64,000 nucleotides of DNA, from contig CAZYWZ010000008.1 in assembly GCA_964651705.1 (NCBI GenBank), forward strand, positions 1-64,000. Reading direction: 5' to 3'. The stretch comes from JADLBR01 sp964651705. GTDB lineage: Bacteria > Verrucomicrobiota > Verrucomicrobiia > JADLBR01. Position numbers and translations under genes: made by a program. The first letter of the stretch is position 1. Each line of letters opens with the position of its first letter. The notes under the pieces are model-generated. The model was not told the origin of the DNA. It worked only from the letters and a program-made list of their open reading frames with translations, and did not search any database. Below, one piece after another: positions 1-8,542 of the stretch.

Positions 1-38
1 AAATGGGTTACGAGATCACACCCATCCCCGTTGCGGCG

Positions 39-50
39 TGAAGTTTCTGG

Positions 51-54
<4 letters not shown>
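39..54. repeat. Short repeat terminus overlapping the hflX stop codon
   Basis: The string TGAAGTTTCTGGCTAG ends here and supplies the TAG stop of the leftward hflX gene. The same 16 bases recur at 43721-43736, where they supply the stop of another leftward gene. A variant ending TCAG lies at the stop of the ThuA-like gene near 16725-16737. The first 38 bases of the window hold nothing else I can name. Confidence 0.6.
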
Positions 55-1397
<1,343 letters not shown>

Positions 1398-1447
1398 GCG
1401 GGTGGTGTCCTGCCGGAGAATCTGCCGGACCGGGTCCGTCAGTTTCC

Positions 1448-1789
1448 TTAGCCGAGCGATTCCATGAGGTGGATGACCTCGCGGCGGGTATCCTCATGCC
1501 CGCCCGCAACGGCCAGGACGAGGGCCCGGGCGAGATAGGTGCGCGCCTTTTCGATCTCGCCCAGTTCGATGGCGCACCGCCCGATCAGGACGCAAGGGAC
1601 CATCCAGTCGGGTCGCTGCGCGACGGCGTGCTCGAGATGCCCGGCGGCCTGGGCGTAGTTCCCCGCATCGAAACAGGCCTTGCCCAAGCTGAACAGATAG
1701 AGCTCGTTGTCGGGGTGGCTATCCACCAGCGCGCGGAAGCGTTCCACGGTGCTCGTGCTCGATAGCCGTACGGTTTTGGGCGTACTCAT
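1448..1789 (-). CDS. Small tetratricopeptide-repeat protein
   Basis: A 113-residue protein starting MSTPKTVRLSS. Two to three TPR-like helical pairs are visible: a helix around ELYLFSLGKACFDAGNYAQA, then HLEHAVAQRPDWMVPC and IGRCAIELGEIEKARTYL. Such folds are protein-binding scaffolds, and no partner is apparent. There is no signal peptide, so it is probably cytoplasmic. The open frame continues upstream into low-complexity Pro/Arg codons that overlap the divergent gene, so I placed the start at the last Met before the TPR region. It sits just upstream of hflX on the same strand and may be co-transcribed with it. Confidence 0.8.
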   Translation of the reverse strand: MSTPKTVRLSSTSTVERFRALVDSHPDNELYLFSLGKACFDAGNYAQAAGHLEHAVAQRPDWMVPCVLIGRCAIELGEIEKARTYLARALVLAVAGGHEDTRREVIHLMESLG

Positions 1790-1914
1790 GCCGATCGGTG
1801 GTTTGGCCCACGGGGGCAGCCTAAATGGACTTCCCTTAAGGATAAGGTTTTCATCCCAGGATGCAAGCCATCCCGAGCCTTGCGATCGAAATAAGCTGGC
1901 CCAAGAATGGGCGG

Positions 1915-2574
1915 GTGAAGCGGTTCGTTGCAGTGGGTTGGGCCCTGGTGGGCTGGGTGCTGGCGGGGTCCGTCCGGGCGCAGGTGGGGGAGGCGCCCGA
2001 TGGGGCGGGCCCATTGCCGCCGCCTGGCTTGCGGGTTCCGCAGGTCGGCGCGGCGCCATGCGGGCGCGCGGAGGGATTCGTGTTGGATGCGGGAGCCGAG
2101 GCGATCGATTTTCGGACGCTGGACATCCCCAAGGAAGCCGGGCAGGTGGTCCTGGTGGCGACGGTGGAGAGGACTTTCTTTCGCGAGCAGGCGCGGCCGA
2201 GCCTGACGGCGCGCCTCGCCAACGGGGACAAGACGATGCAGCGGGTGGTTAGCCTGAAATTGGCGGATGGGCCGACGGACCCGATGAGCCTGACGACGTT
2301 CGAGGTGCGCGGCGGGGGTTTCGACGGGAAGCGCGAGGCGATGGGGCGCCGGCAGCCGGTGGGGCAGAAGTTCGACCTGACATTCGCGTGGGGAGACGGG
2401 CGCCTGGAGATCCGTTTCGACGGGGTGCCGCGGTATCGCGGGGAAATCGATTTCGTCCCGGCGCACTTCCACGTGCAGGTGCAATCGGGGCGGGCGGCGA
2501 TCGAGTCGGTGCAGTTCGAGGCGGCGCGTTTCGTGGACAAGCGGTCCGCGCCCGCGCGGCGGGTGAAGCGGTGA
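1915..2574 (+). CDS. Secreted protein of unknown function
   Basis: I do not recognise a family. A GTG start gives a clean signal peptide (Lys-Arg, then a hydrophobic core ending GSVRAQ). An in-frame ATG at 1861 would add 18 residues with charged positions and looks less likely. The mature part (about 195 residues) is rich in beta-type segments such as GFVLDAGAEAIDFRTLDIP, LTFAWGDGRLEIRFDGVPRY and FHVQVQSGRAAIESVQFEAA. This resembles a concanavalin-like or jelly-roll sandwich of the kind seen in DUF1080-like secreted proteins, which is inference only. The C-terminus is basic. It is divergent from the TPR gene and monocistronic. Confidence 0.7.
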   Translation: MKRFVAVGWALVGWVLAGSVRAQVGEAPDGAGPLPPPGLRVPQVGAAPCGRAEGFVLDAGAEAIDFRTLDIPKEAGQVVLVATVERTFFREQARPSLTARLANGDKTMQRVVSLKLADGPTDPMSLTTFEVRGGGFDGKREAMGRRQPVGQKFDLTFAWGDGRLEIRFDGVPRYRGEIDFVPAHFHVQVQSGRAAIESVQFEAARFVDKRSAPARRVKR

Positions 2575-2631
2575 GGGGGTGGCCGGGGGCGTGAGCGAGT
2601 GGGGCGCGGGCCGGGTCGCTCATGCTCCCCG

Positions 2632-3831
2632 CTACGGGATGGGGATCTCGCCGAGGATGAGGCGGCGGAGGGTATCGGGGTAGAGGAGGTGCTCGGTCTG
2701 GAGGACGCGCGCGGCGAGGGATTCGGGGGTGTCTTCGGGTAGGACGGGGACTTTGGCCTGGGCGAGGATGGGGCCGCGGTCATATTCGGAATCGACGAGG
2801 TGGATCGTGGCGCCGGACGCGGTTTCGCCGGCGGCGATGACGGCCTGGTGGACGCGGATGCCATACATGCCGGGGCCGCCGAATTTCGGGAGGAGCGCGG
2901 GGTGGATGTTCAGGATCCTGCGCGGGAATGCGGCGAGGGTGGCGGGACCGATTTTTTTCATGTAGCCGGCGAGGGCGACCCAATCGGCGCGATGCGCGAG
3001 GAGGGCATCGCGGATCGCGGCGTCGAGCGTTGCCTCGTCGGGGTGGGTCCTGGCGTTGAGGACGATGGCGGGGATGCCGGCCGCGCGGGCGCGCGCGATG
3101 GCCGCGGCGTCGGGGTTGTTGCAGATGAGGGCGGCGGGATCGGCGGGCAGGCGGCCCGAGCGGCAGGCGTCGAGGATGGCCTGCATGTTGCTGCCGCCGT
3201 GCGAGGCGAGGAAGCCGATGCGGGGTCTGGCGCCTGGCCCGTCGTCCTCGGAGAGGAGGAACTGGGCGAGGGTGCGGTGGAGCGCCGGGGAGAACAGGGC
3301 CCAGACGTGGGCAGGGACCCACGAGCAGACGGTATGCCTGGCCGCGTCCCACATCGCATTGGAATTCGGGAGGACCATGAGGTCGCCCGCGCACCAGGCG
3401 AGGAACGTCGGCGCGGGGCAGGGGGCCTTGGCGAGGCGCTGGAGGAAACGCGAGCCCGGGCGCATCTGCAACGTGGCCGGCAGGGGCAGGAGGTTGGCCA
3501 CGACGGTGCCGTGATGGGGCGTGTTGAGGAAGGCGGCCTTGCGGATGGGAAGGTCCGGTCGTGCCGCGATCGTCTTGCGGACGACGAGCCCTCCCATGCT
3601 ATAACCGACGAGGTTGACGGGGCGGTCGATATCGGCGATGCGGCGCGCCAACCGGCGGGCGGATACGCCGATGGGGATTCGGCCCGAGGTGTCGTAGCGG
3701 AAGATTTCGGCGCGGATCCCGAAACCCTCGAGATTCCGGGCCATGAGGCCGAGCCGCCAGTGCGTGCCCATGAAACCGTCCAGCAGCAGGGTCGGGCTGG
3801 GCGAATCGCTCATGGGGGAAAGGTAGGCCAT
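2632..3831 (-). CDS. purN: Fusion of an alpha/beta-hydrolase (lipase-like) with phosphoribosylglycinamide formyltransferase
   Basis: One uninterrupted 399-residue frame carries two domains. Residues 1-190 are an alpha/beta hydrolase: nucleophile elbow GYSMGG (Ser78), NTPHHG at 103-108, a possible acid at Asp150 and His175 or His185. Residues 200-399 are PurN, which transfers a formyl group from 10-formyl-THF to GAR in purine synthesis. It has SHGGSNMQAI (210-219), catalytic Asn308 and His310 in NIHPALLP, and Asp351 in SEYDRGP, so it looks active. PurN is normally about 190-210 residues and stands alone. The start could also be Met7. No frameshift separates the halves, so a bifunctional or tethered product is expected. 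What the hydrolase does is unknown. Confidence 0.88.
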   Translation of the reverse strand: MAYLSPMSDSPSPTLLLDGFMGTHWRLGLMARNLEGFGIRAEIFRYDTSGRIPIGVSARRLARRIADIDRPVNLVGYSMGGLVVRKTIAARPDLPIRKAAFLNTPHHGTVVANLLPLPATLQMRPGSRFLQRLAKAPCPAPTFLAWCAGDLMVLPNSNAMWDAARHTVCSWVPAHVWALFSPALHRTLAQFLLSEDDGPGARPRIGFLASHGGSNMQAILDACRSGRLPADPAALICNNPDAAAIARARAAGIPAIVLNARTHPDEATLDAAIRDALLAHRADWVALAGYMKKIGPATLAAFPRRILNIHPALLPKFGGPGMYGIRVHQAVIAAGETASGATIHLVDSEYDRGPILAQAKVPVLPEDTPESLAARVLQTEHLLYPDTLRRLILGEIPIP

Positions 3832-3845
3832 GGCGCGATTTGATC

Positions 3846-3898
3846 TAGCCCGGATTGTTCACACGCGGAGCGAACAATCCGTGCGGAGTGCCGGGCTA
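3846..3898. repeat. 53-bp palindromic element with 8-bp terminal inverted repeats
   Basis: The ends read TAGCCCGG and CCGGGCTA. Inside is a hairpin built on CGGATTGTTCAC and its complement, separated by a few bases. A related hairpin lies at 4723-4753 inside a larger insertion. The right end supplies the TAG stop codon of the adjacent leftward gene. It looks like a miniature element; no transposase is nearby. Confidence 0.7.
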
Positions 3899-4465
3899 TT
3901 CGGTTTTCGGGGGTTCGGTCACGGGTGGAGGGGTATCGCTGAACGCGCCTCCCGCGCCGCTGCCGGGGGCCTTGTCCGGCGCGCCGCCGGGGCGCCCAAA
4001 ACCGCCACCCCCGCCGAATCCGCCGGGACCCTTCATGCCGCCGAAACGTTCCCGCCTCGCGGCATTGCGCTTTTCGATGATCGGCCCGAGCGAGGGGTCG
4101 GCCTTGAGCATCGCGGCGTCCATCTTTTCGCCGAACGCCCGCATCTTCGCGAAGGCGTCTTGCGGGGTCGCGGCCCCGGATTGGACCTTCTCGCGGAGGC
4201 CGCGGAGCTCGTCGCCCTCGGTCTTGAGCGAGGGGTCTTCGGCGAACGCCTTCTCGGCCGCTGCCCGCATTTTCTGCTGCTCCTCTTCGCTCAGGCCGGC
4301 CCCGAAGAAGGCGCCCGGGCCGCCCGGGCCGCCGGGCCCACCCGGGCCGCCGAATGCGCGGCGCTGTTTGCCGCCCTCCTTGCCCGGGGGTTCCGGTTGC
4401 GCGGCCACCGGGGCGGCGAGCGCGATGGCGGTGAGCATGACGAGTGAAAATCGGATCGGTTTCAT
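3896..4465 (-). CDS. Secreted Gly/Pro-rich protein with a helical centre
   Basis: A 189-residue protein. MKPIRFSLVMLTAIALAAPV is a typical Sec signal peptide with likely cleavage after VAA. Mature layout: a Gly-Pro-Gly collagen-like stretch, then an acidic/Ala-rich helical region (GLSEEEQQKMRAAAEKAFAE onward, about residues 55-140) with two DPSL motifs. A second Gly-rich stretch and a Pro-rich tail follow. The helical core resembles small periplasmic helical proteins such as Spy/CpxP-like or DUF3106-like ones, but no diagnostic motif is visible. The start was chosen for the signal peptide; the open frame extends upstream through repeat DNA. The stop codon is contributed by the 53-bp palindromic element. 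Confidence 0.75.
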   Translation of the reverse strand: MKPIRFSLVMLTAIALAAPVAAQPEPPGKEGGKQRRAFGGPGGPGGPGGPGAFFGAGLSEEEQQKMRAAAEKAFAEDPSLKTEGDELRGLREKVQSGAATPQDAFAKMRAFGEKMDAAMLKADPSLGPIIEKRNAARRERFGGMKGPGGFGGGGGFGRPGGAPDKAPGSGAGGAFSDTPPPVTEPPKTE

Positions 4466-4526
4466 GCGAGGATCAACCCGCGTCCGCGGGAATAGTTGCG
4501 GGGATTTGGTGCAGATCCGTGCCGGG

Positions 4527-4570
4527 CCCGCCGCCGGCGCGCGGGGGCGCCGCGTCATTAGGGGGGACCT
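4527..4570. repeat. GC-rich arm repeat (CTGAATGACGCGGCGCC family), inverted copy
   Basis: Read on the minus strand, this is a pyrimidine-rich run followed by AATGACGCGGCGCCCCCGCG and a hairpin of C and G blocks. Relatives lie at 13880-13920, 22466-22515, 22671-22730 and 62935-62990. It borders the composite element that starts at 4594. Confidence 0.65.
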
Positions 4571-4593
4571 TCGGAGTGATCGGCGGGCCAATG

Positions 4594-4832
4594 TGGACTG
4601 CGGCGTGGCAGCGCCGCTTTGGATGGGCGCGTCGGGCCCTGTTGGCCCGGATCGATCGCAAGCTTTGTGTTCGATCCGCCCGAAGGGCCGACAACCCCGG
4701 CACTCGGTGTCGGCACTCCGTGCGGATTGTTCACTCTGCGCGTGAACAATCCGGGTTGGAGAGTCTGGCGGCGGGAACAAACCGGGCCGTGTGGGGTAAT
4801 CCAAAGCGGCGCTGCCACGCCGCACTCCAAAC
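4594..4832. repeat. Composite inverted-pair repeat carrying a 109-bp nested insertion
   Basis: The outer arms are inverted copies of a palindrome (TGGACTGCGGCG ... CGCCGCTTTGG at 4594-4623 and its complement at about 4802-4830). Between them the spacer contains GCGCGTCGGGCCCTGTTGG, then 109 foreign bases (4646-4754), then a second GTTGG followed by AGAGTCTGGCGGC. The element at 22527-22648 has the same spacer uninterrupted, with GTTGG once. The insert begins CCCGGAT and ends ATCCGG. It contains the hairpin also seen at 3851-3881. Together with the flanking repeats, this fills the 4466-4993 gap, which has no gene. Confidence 0.8.
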
Positions 4833-4960
4833 CAGGGCCGCCTCCTCGCCCGCCACGCGGGTGGGCAGGCTCTCGGTGGCCGCCCCCGAATTCGCAACGG
4901 AATCAATTATAGAGGATTATCCGCGGAATCCGTCATCTGCGGTTTAAAGATTCTTCCTGG

Positions 4961-4997
4961 CAGCCTTTCGGACTTGGAGAGTCCGACAGGCTGCTAG
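4961..4997. repeat. CTGTCGGACTT-family palindrome ending in CTAG, overlapping the panD stop
   Basis: CAGCCTTTCGGACT, a short loop, and AGTCCGACAGGCTG form an imperfect hairpin. The closing CTAG provides the TAG stop of panD. Relatives are at 11514-11555, about 12388-12420 (degraded) and 43364-43400 (perfect). It may act as a transcription terminator as well. Confidence 0.7.
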
Positions 4998-5353
4998 GCC
5001 CCGGGGCGGAGGGGGCGGTTGCCGTCGCCCAGCGTGATGACCTTGGCCTGATGGCCCGCGGCCTCCTCGGGGGAGTACTGGCCGAACGCCATGATCGTGA
5101 GGAGGTCGCCGGGTTCGCCGAGGCGGGCGGTGGCGCCGTTCAGGCTGAAGGTCGCCGAGCCGCGTGGGGCCGGGATGGCGTAGGTCTCGAACCGCTGGCC
5201 GTTGGCCATGTTGGCCACCAGGATGCGCTCCTGGGGCAGGATGCCCACCCTCTCCATCAGGTCGAGGTCGATGGCGAGGCTTCCCTCGTAGTTGAGGGAC
5301 CGGTCGGTGACCCGGGCCCGGTGCAACTTGGACTTGAGCAGCGATACGGTCAT
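4994..5353 (-). CDS. panD: Aspartate 1-decarboxylase proenzyme
   Basis: A 119-residue PanD, which converts L-aspartate to beta-alanine for pantothenate and CoA synthesis. The proenzyme self-cleaves at a Gly-Ser bond to make a pyruvoyl group. Here the site is the Gly-Ser of NYEGSLAID near residues 22-30, preceded by the family start LLKSKLHRARVT. The conserved ANMANGQRFETYAI and GSATFSLNGATARLGEPGD segments follow. Length matches the family. It has a good upstream promoter and is divergent from lysA. No other pantothenate gene is in the window. The stop codon falls in a repeat palindrome. Confidence 0.95.
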   Translation of the reverse strand: MTVSLLKSKLHRARVTDRSLNYEGSLAIDLDLMERVGILPQERILVANMANGQRFETYAIPAPRGSATFSLNGATARLGEPGDLLTIMAFGQYSPEEAAGHQAKVITLGDGNRPLRPGA

Positions 5354-5382
5354 TTGGAAATGCAGAGTCAGTACACCACAGA

Positions 5383-5411
5383 ATTATAAATCAAGGACAA
5401 TCCCATGCAAA
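5383..5411 (-). promoter_or_regulatory. Candidate sigma-70 promoter for panD
   Basis: On the minus strand, TTTGCA (-35) and a perfect TATAAT (-10) are separated by 17 bases. The expected transcription start lies about 20 bases before the panD ATG. Seen directly in sequence; strength is inferred. Confidence 0.5.
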
Positions 5412-5487
5412 CGTGGCGTTGTCATTGACGGGGCGGGAGGGTTCGGGACAAGCTTCCGATTCTCGGATCTTAGACAGGCGAGGAGCG

Positions 5488-6780
5488 ATGCATCGATTTC
5501 ATGTCAAGGGCGGCAGCCTCTGGGCGGAGGGCGTATCGGTCGAACGGTTGGCCAGGGCGCACGGCACCCCGCTGTACGTCTATTCGGGCGGGACGCTCGC
5601 GGACCATTATCGGCGGCTGGACGCGGCGCTGGCCCCGCTCCGGCACATGGTGTGCTACGCGGTGAAGGCCAACTCGAATCTGGCGGTCCTCTCGGCGCTG
5701 GCGCGCGAGGGCAGCGGGTTTGACATCGTGAGCGGCGGGGAGCTCTACCGGGTGATCCGGGCGGGCGGCGATCCGTCGCGGTGCACCTTTGCCGGGGTGG
5801 GCAAGACCCGGGAGGAGATCGAGTTCGCGCTGGGGAAGAAGATCTATTGTTTCGTGGCGGAGAGCGAGGCGGAGCTGGCCGAGATCGACCGGGTGGCGAG
5901 GCGGATGAAGCGTCGGGCCCCGGTGGCGGTGCGCGTCAATCCGGACGTCGAGGCCGGCGGGCACCAGAAGATCACGACCGGGACATACGAGAACAAGTTT
6001 GGCGTGGCGCACGAGTCGGTGGCCGCCCTCTACGCGAGGGCCGCCGGGATGCGCGGCCTCTCGATCCGCGGGGTGCAGATGCACATCGGCTCCCAGATCA
6101 CCGCGCCGGGGCCCTTCGTCGAGGCGATGCGCAAGATGGCACCGCTGGTGCGGGAACTGAAGGCCGCCCACGGCATCGAGTTTTTCAGCATCGGCGGCGG
6201 GGTGGGCATCGTCTACGACCCGGCCCTGGCGAGCGGCGCGACAGAGTGGTGGGAGGAGCGGGACGCGCCGCTGACGATCGACGACTACGCTGGCGCGGTG
6301 ATCGCGGAGACCGGGGATCTGGGGGTGCAGATCCAGGTCGAGCCGGGACGGCTGATCGTCGGCAACGCGGGGATCCTCGTGGCGCGGGTGCTCTACGTGA
6401 AAGAGACCGGCTCGAAGCGATTCGTGATCGTCGATGCGGCGATGAACGACCTGATCCGCCCTGCGCTGTACGGCTCGTTCCACGAGATCGTGCCGGTCCG
6501 GCAACTGCGGGCGGCCGCGTCAGATCCGGAGTTCGTGCCGACCGACGTGGTGGGGCCGATCTGCGAGTCGGGCGACGCCTTTTGCCACGACCGGCTGGTG
6601 CCCGACCTCCGGACGGGCGAGCTGGTGGCGTTCCTGAGCGCCGGGGCCTATGGGTTTGCGATGGCATCGAACTATAACGCGCGCCCGCGGCCCGCCGAGG
6701 TGATGGTCGAGGGGCGCAAGGCGCGGCTCGTCCGGCGGCGGGAGACGTGGGCCGATCTCGTGCGGGGCGAGTCGCGGTGA
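5488..6780 (+). CDS. lysA: Diaminopimelate decarboxylase
   Basis: A 430-residue PLP enzyme that decarboxylates meso-diaminopimelate to L-lysine, the last lysine step. Seen: the PLP-binding lysine in CYAVKANSN (Lys60), HIGSQI near 196-201, the glycine loop SIGGGVGI, EPGRLIVGNAG, CESGD and the C-terminal GAYGFAMASNYNARPRPAEV. All are standard for fold-type III decarboxylases. The ATG at 5488 has an AGGAG ribosome site 3 bases upstream, so it is preferred over in-frame ATGs further 5'. It overlaps the following rlmI gene by a GTGA junction, suggesting coupled translation. Confidence 0.95.
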   Translation: MHRFHVKGGSLWAEGVSVERLARAHGTPLYVYSGGTLADHYRRLDAALAPLRHMVCYAVKANSNLAVLSALAREGSGFDIVSGGELYRVIRAGGDPSRCTFAGVGKTREEIEFALGKKIYCFVAESEAELAEIDRVARRMKRRAPVAVRVNPDVEAGGHQKITTGTYENKFGVAHESVAALYARAAGMRGLSIRGVQMHIGSQITAPGPFVEAMRKMAPLVRELKAAHGIEFFSIGGGVGIVYDPALASGATEWWEERDAPLTIDDYAGAVIAETGDLGVQIQVEPGRLIVGNAGILVARVLYVKETGSKRFVIVDAAMNDLIRPALYGSFHEIVPVRQLRAAASDPEFVPTDVVGPICESGDAFCHDRLVPDLRTGELVAFLSAGAYGFAMASNYNARPRPAEVMVEGRKARLVRRRETWADLVRGESR

Positions 6781-7964
6781 GGGACGAACGTGGCGGCAGG
6801 CGCGGCGGCCCGCCGGGCGTGCGGCTGACGCCCGGGCGGGCACACCGATGCTTTGGCGGGCACCCCTGGATCTACGCCAACGAGATCGCCGGGGTCCGCG
6901 GCGATCCACCGGCCGGCGAAACCGTGTGGGTTCTCGACGGGCGGGGAGGTTTCGTCGGTTCCGGCCTCTACAACCCCGGCTCGGAGATCCGCATTCGGCT
7001 CTTTTCGCGCGATCGCGACGCGTTCTCCTTCGGGCTGATCGAGGCCCGGGTGCGCCGGGCGTTCGGGCGGCGCGGCGGGGCGGAGGTGTGCCGGCTCATC
7101 TGGTCGGAGGCGGACGGCCTGCCCGGTTTCGTGGCCGACCGTTACGGCGGGGTGATCGTGATGCAATCGGTGACCGCCGCGGCGGACGCCCACATGGGGG
7201 AGTTTCTCCAGGCGCTGCAGCACGTGGTCAGGCCGACGGCCATCATCGAGCGGAGCGACGCGCCGGGCCGGGCGCACGAGGGGCTGGAGCCGAGGGTGGG
7301 GGTGGTGATGGGGCAATATCATGGCCCTTCGCGGCACCGGGTGGGGGATGCGGTGTTCGATCTGGACCTCTTCGGGGGGCAGAAGACCGGGGCATACCTG
7401 GATCAGGCCCAGAACTACCGGGCGGTGGCCGCCCGGGCGAAGGGGCGACGCGTGCTGGACTGCTTCTCGCACACGGGCGGCTTCGCCCTGCACTGTGCCA
7501 TGGCCGGCGCCGCCTCGGTGGAGGCCATCGAGGCCAACGACGCCGCCGTGGCGGCCGGGCGGCGCAACGCCGAGATCAACGGCGCCGAGATCCGATGGCA
7601 CATGCAGAACGCGTTCGACTGGCTGCGGTTGGCCGAGCGCGAGCGGCGCAAGTATGGCCTGATCGTCCTGGATCCCCCGTCGTTCACCCGCTCCCGCGCG
7701 CGCGTCGAAGACGCGCTCCGCGGGTACCGCGAGATCCACCTCAGGGCATTCGGGATGCTCGAGCCGGGCGGCGTGCTCGCCACCTTCTGCTGTTCCCACC
7801 ACGTGGATATCGGGCTCTTCGAGGAGGTCGTCCGGGCCTCCGCCGGAGACGCGCGACGGTCCGCGCGCCTCATCGAGCGCCGCGGCGCGGCATCGGATCA
7901 CCCCGTGCTCCTCACGATGCCCGAGTCCGAATATCTCAAAGGGCTGATACTCGAGGTCGATTAG
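6777..7964 (+). CDS. rlmI: 23S rRNA (cytosine-C5) methyltransferase RlmI-like
   Basis: A class I SAM-dependent RNA methyltransferase of the RlmI/YccW family, about 395 residues. The N-terminal PUA-type domain (VRLTPGRAHRCFGGHPWIYA) is followed by an EEHUD-like middle domain (LIWSEADGLPGFVADRYGG) and the Rossmann domain. The Rossmann domain has the SAM loop VLDCFSHTGGFALHCA, LIVLDPPSF and the catalytic-type TFCCSHHVD segment. In known members it methylates C1962 of 23S rRNA. I chose the GTG that overlaps the lysA stop; an ATG at 6747 is an alternative that would overlap lysA by 34 bases. Confidence 0.88.
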   Translation: MRDERGGRRGGPPGVRLTPGRAHRCFGGHPWIYANEIAGVRGDPPAGETVWVLDGRGGFVGSGLYNPGSEIRIRLFSRDRDAFSFGLIEARVRRAFGRRGGAEVCRLIWSEADGLPGFVADRYGGVIVMQSVTAAADAHMGEFLQALQHVVRPTAIIERSDAPGRAHEGLEPRVGVVMGQYHGPSRHRVGDAVFDLDLFGGQKTGAYLDQAQNYRAVAARAKGRRVLDCFSHTGGFALHCAMAGAASVEAIEANDAAVAAGRRNAEINGAEIRWHMQNAFDWLRLAERERRKYGLIVLDPPSFTRSRARVEDALRGYREIHLRAFGMLEPGGVLATFCCSHHVDIGLFEEVVRASAGDARRSARLIERRGAASDHPVLLTMPESEYLKGLILEVD

Positions 7965-7980
7965 GTCGGAGATTCCGCGT

Positions 7981-8049
7981 GTAGCCACGGTCGCCAGACC
8001 GTGGACGCGCTGGTCTGACGCGTGGCCCATCGGTGGCCAGATGGGCTAC
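7981..8049. repeat. GTAG...CTAC hairpin repeat (CCACGG core)
   Basis: It starts GTAGCCACGGTC and ends CAGATGGGCTAC, with two nested hairpins between. Relatives are at 21216-21256 and, inverted, at 34686-34756. It lies directly after rlmI and may serve as its terminator. Confidence 0.6.
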
Positions 8050-8066
8050 GTATCTCGTGGCCGCGC

Positions 8067-8098
8067 TTGACGTGGGGCGGCTTCTGGGCGATTATAAT
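8067..8098 (+). promoter_or_regulatory. Candidate promoter upstream of the small gene and pyr operon
   Basis: TTGACG is followed 20 bases later by a perfect TATAAT. The spacer is longer than the usual 17, so either only the -10 is real or a different -35 is used. It would give a leader of about 120 bases before the ATG at 8226. Confidence 0.35.
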
Positions 8099-8225
8099 CG
8101 GATAAGGAAGCATGTTGCGCTGGAGCGGCATGGCCAGTGAAGGGGCGCTATTTCCGCGGGGCGGCAGGGCCGTCGTGGGGTGGGGTTCCCTAGGGCAAAA
8201 TCTGAGATTTGCAACGGACGGGCAC

Positions 8226-8495
8226 ATGATACAGTCCGGCTCGAAGGCAGAGGTGATTCGGTTGGCGATCGACGAGCATTCTAAAGAGCAGGCGGATGAG
8301 TTGCTGAAGAACTCGCTCCTGTACCGGGAATTCCTCGCGGAGCGCGAGGAGATATTGCGGCACAAGTGGATCGAGAGCGAGAAGGCGGGGCGCGATGTCG
8401 GGTTCGAGAGGGCCCTGTTGGATTGGACCAAGAGGCACCGGGCCGACTGGCGGGCATCGCGGCAGAAACGTCTGGCGGAGCAGCACGCCAAATGA
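8226..8495 (+). CDS. Small conserved-looking soluble protein, function unknown
   Basis: An 89-residue, highly charged, mostly helical protein. Visible landmarks are KAEVIRLAIDEHSKEQADEL, LYREFLAEREEILRHKWIES and GRDVGFERALLDWTKRHRADW. It has no signal peptide, membrane segment or cysteines. The uninterrupted helical register and the WTKRHRADW end suggest a folded domain, but I cannot name it. The start at 8226 skips 38 non-protein-like upstream codons. It precedes pyrR by 47 bases and a possible terminator or attenuator hairpin, so it may share the pyr transcript. Confidence 0.75.
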   Translation: MIQSGSKAEVIRLAIDEHSKEQADELLKNSLLYREFLAEREEILRHKWIESEKAGRDVGFERALLDWTKRHRADWRASRQKRLAEQHAK

Positions 8496-8500
8496 GGGTG

Positions 8501-8529
8501 CCCGCGCCATCCGGCGGGGTGTTTCTTTT
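8501..8529 (+). terminator. Short hairpin plus T-rich tract before pyrR
   Basis: CCCGC pairs with GCGGG across an 8-base loop and is followed by GTGTTTCTTTT. It could end the small upstream transcript or, given its position, act as a weak attenuator for pyr genes. The stem is only 5 bp, so this is tentative. Confidence 0.35.
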
Positions 8530-8542
8530 CTGGGGTTGAGCT

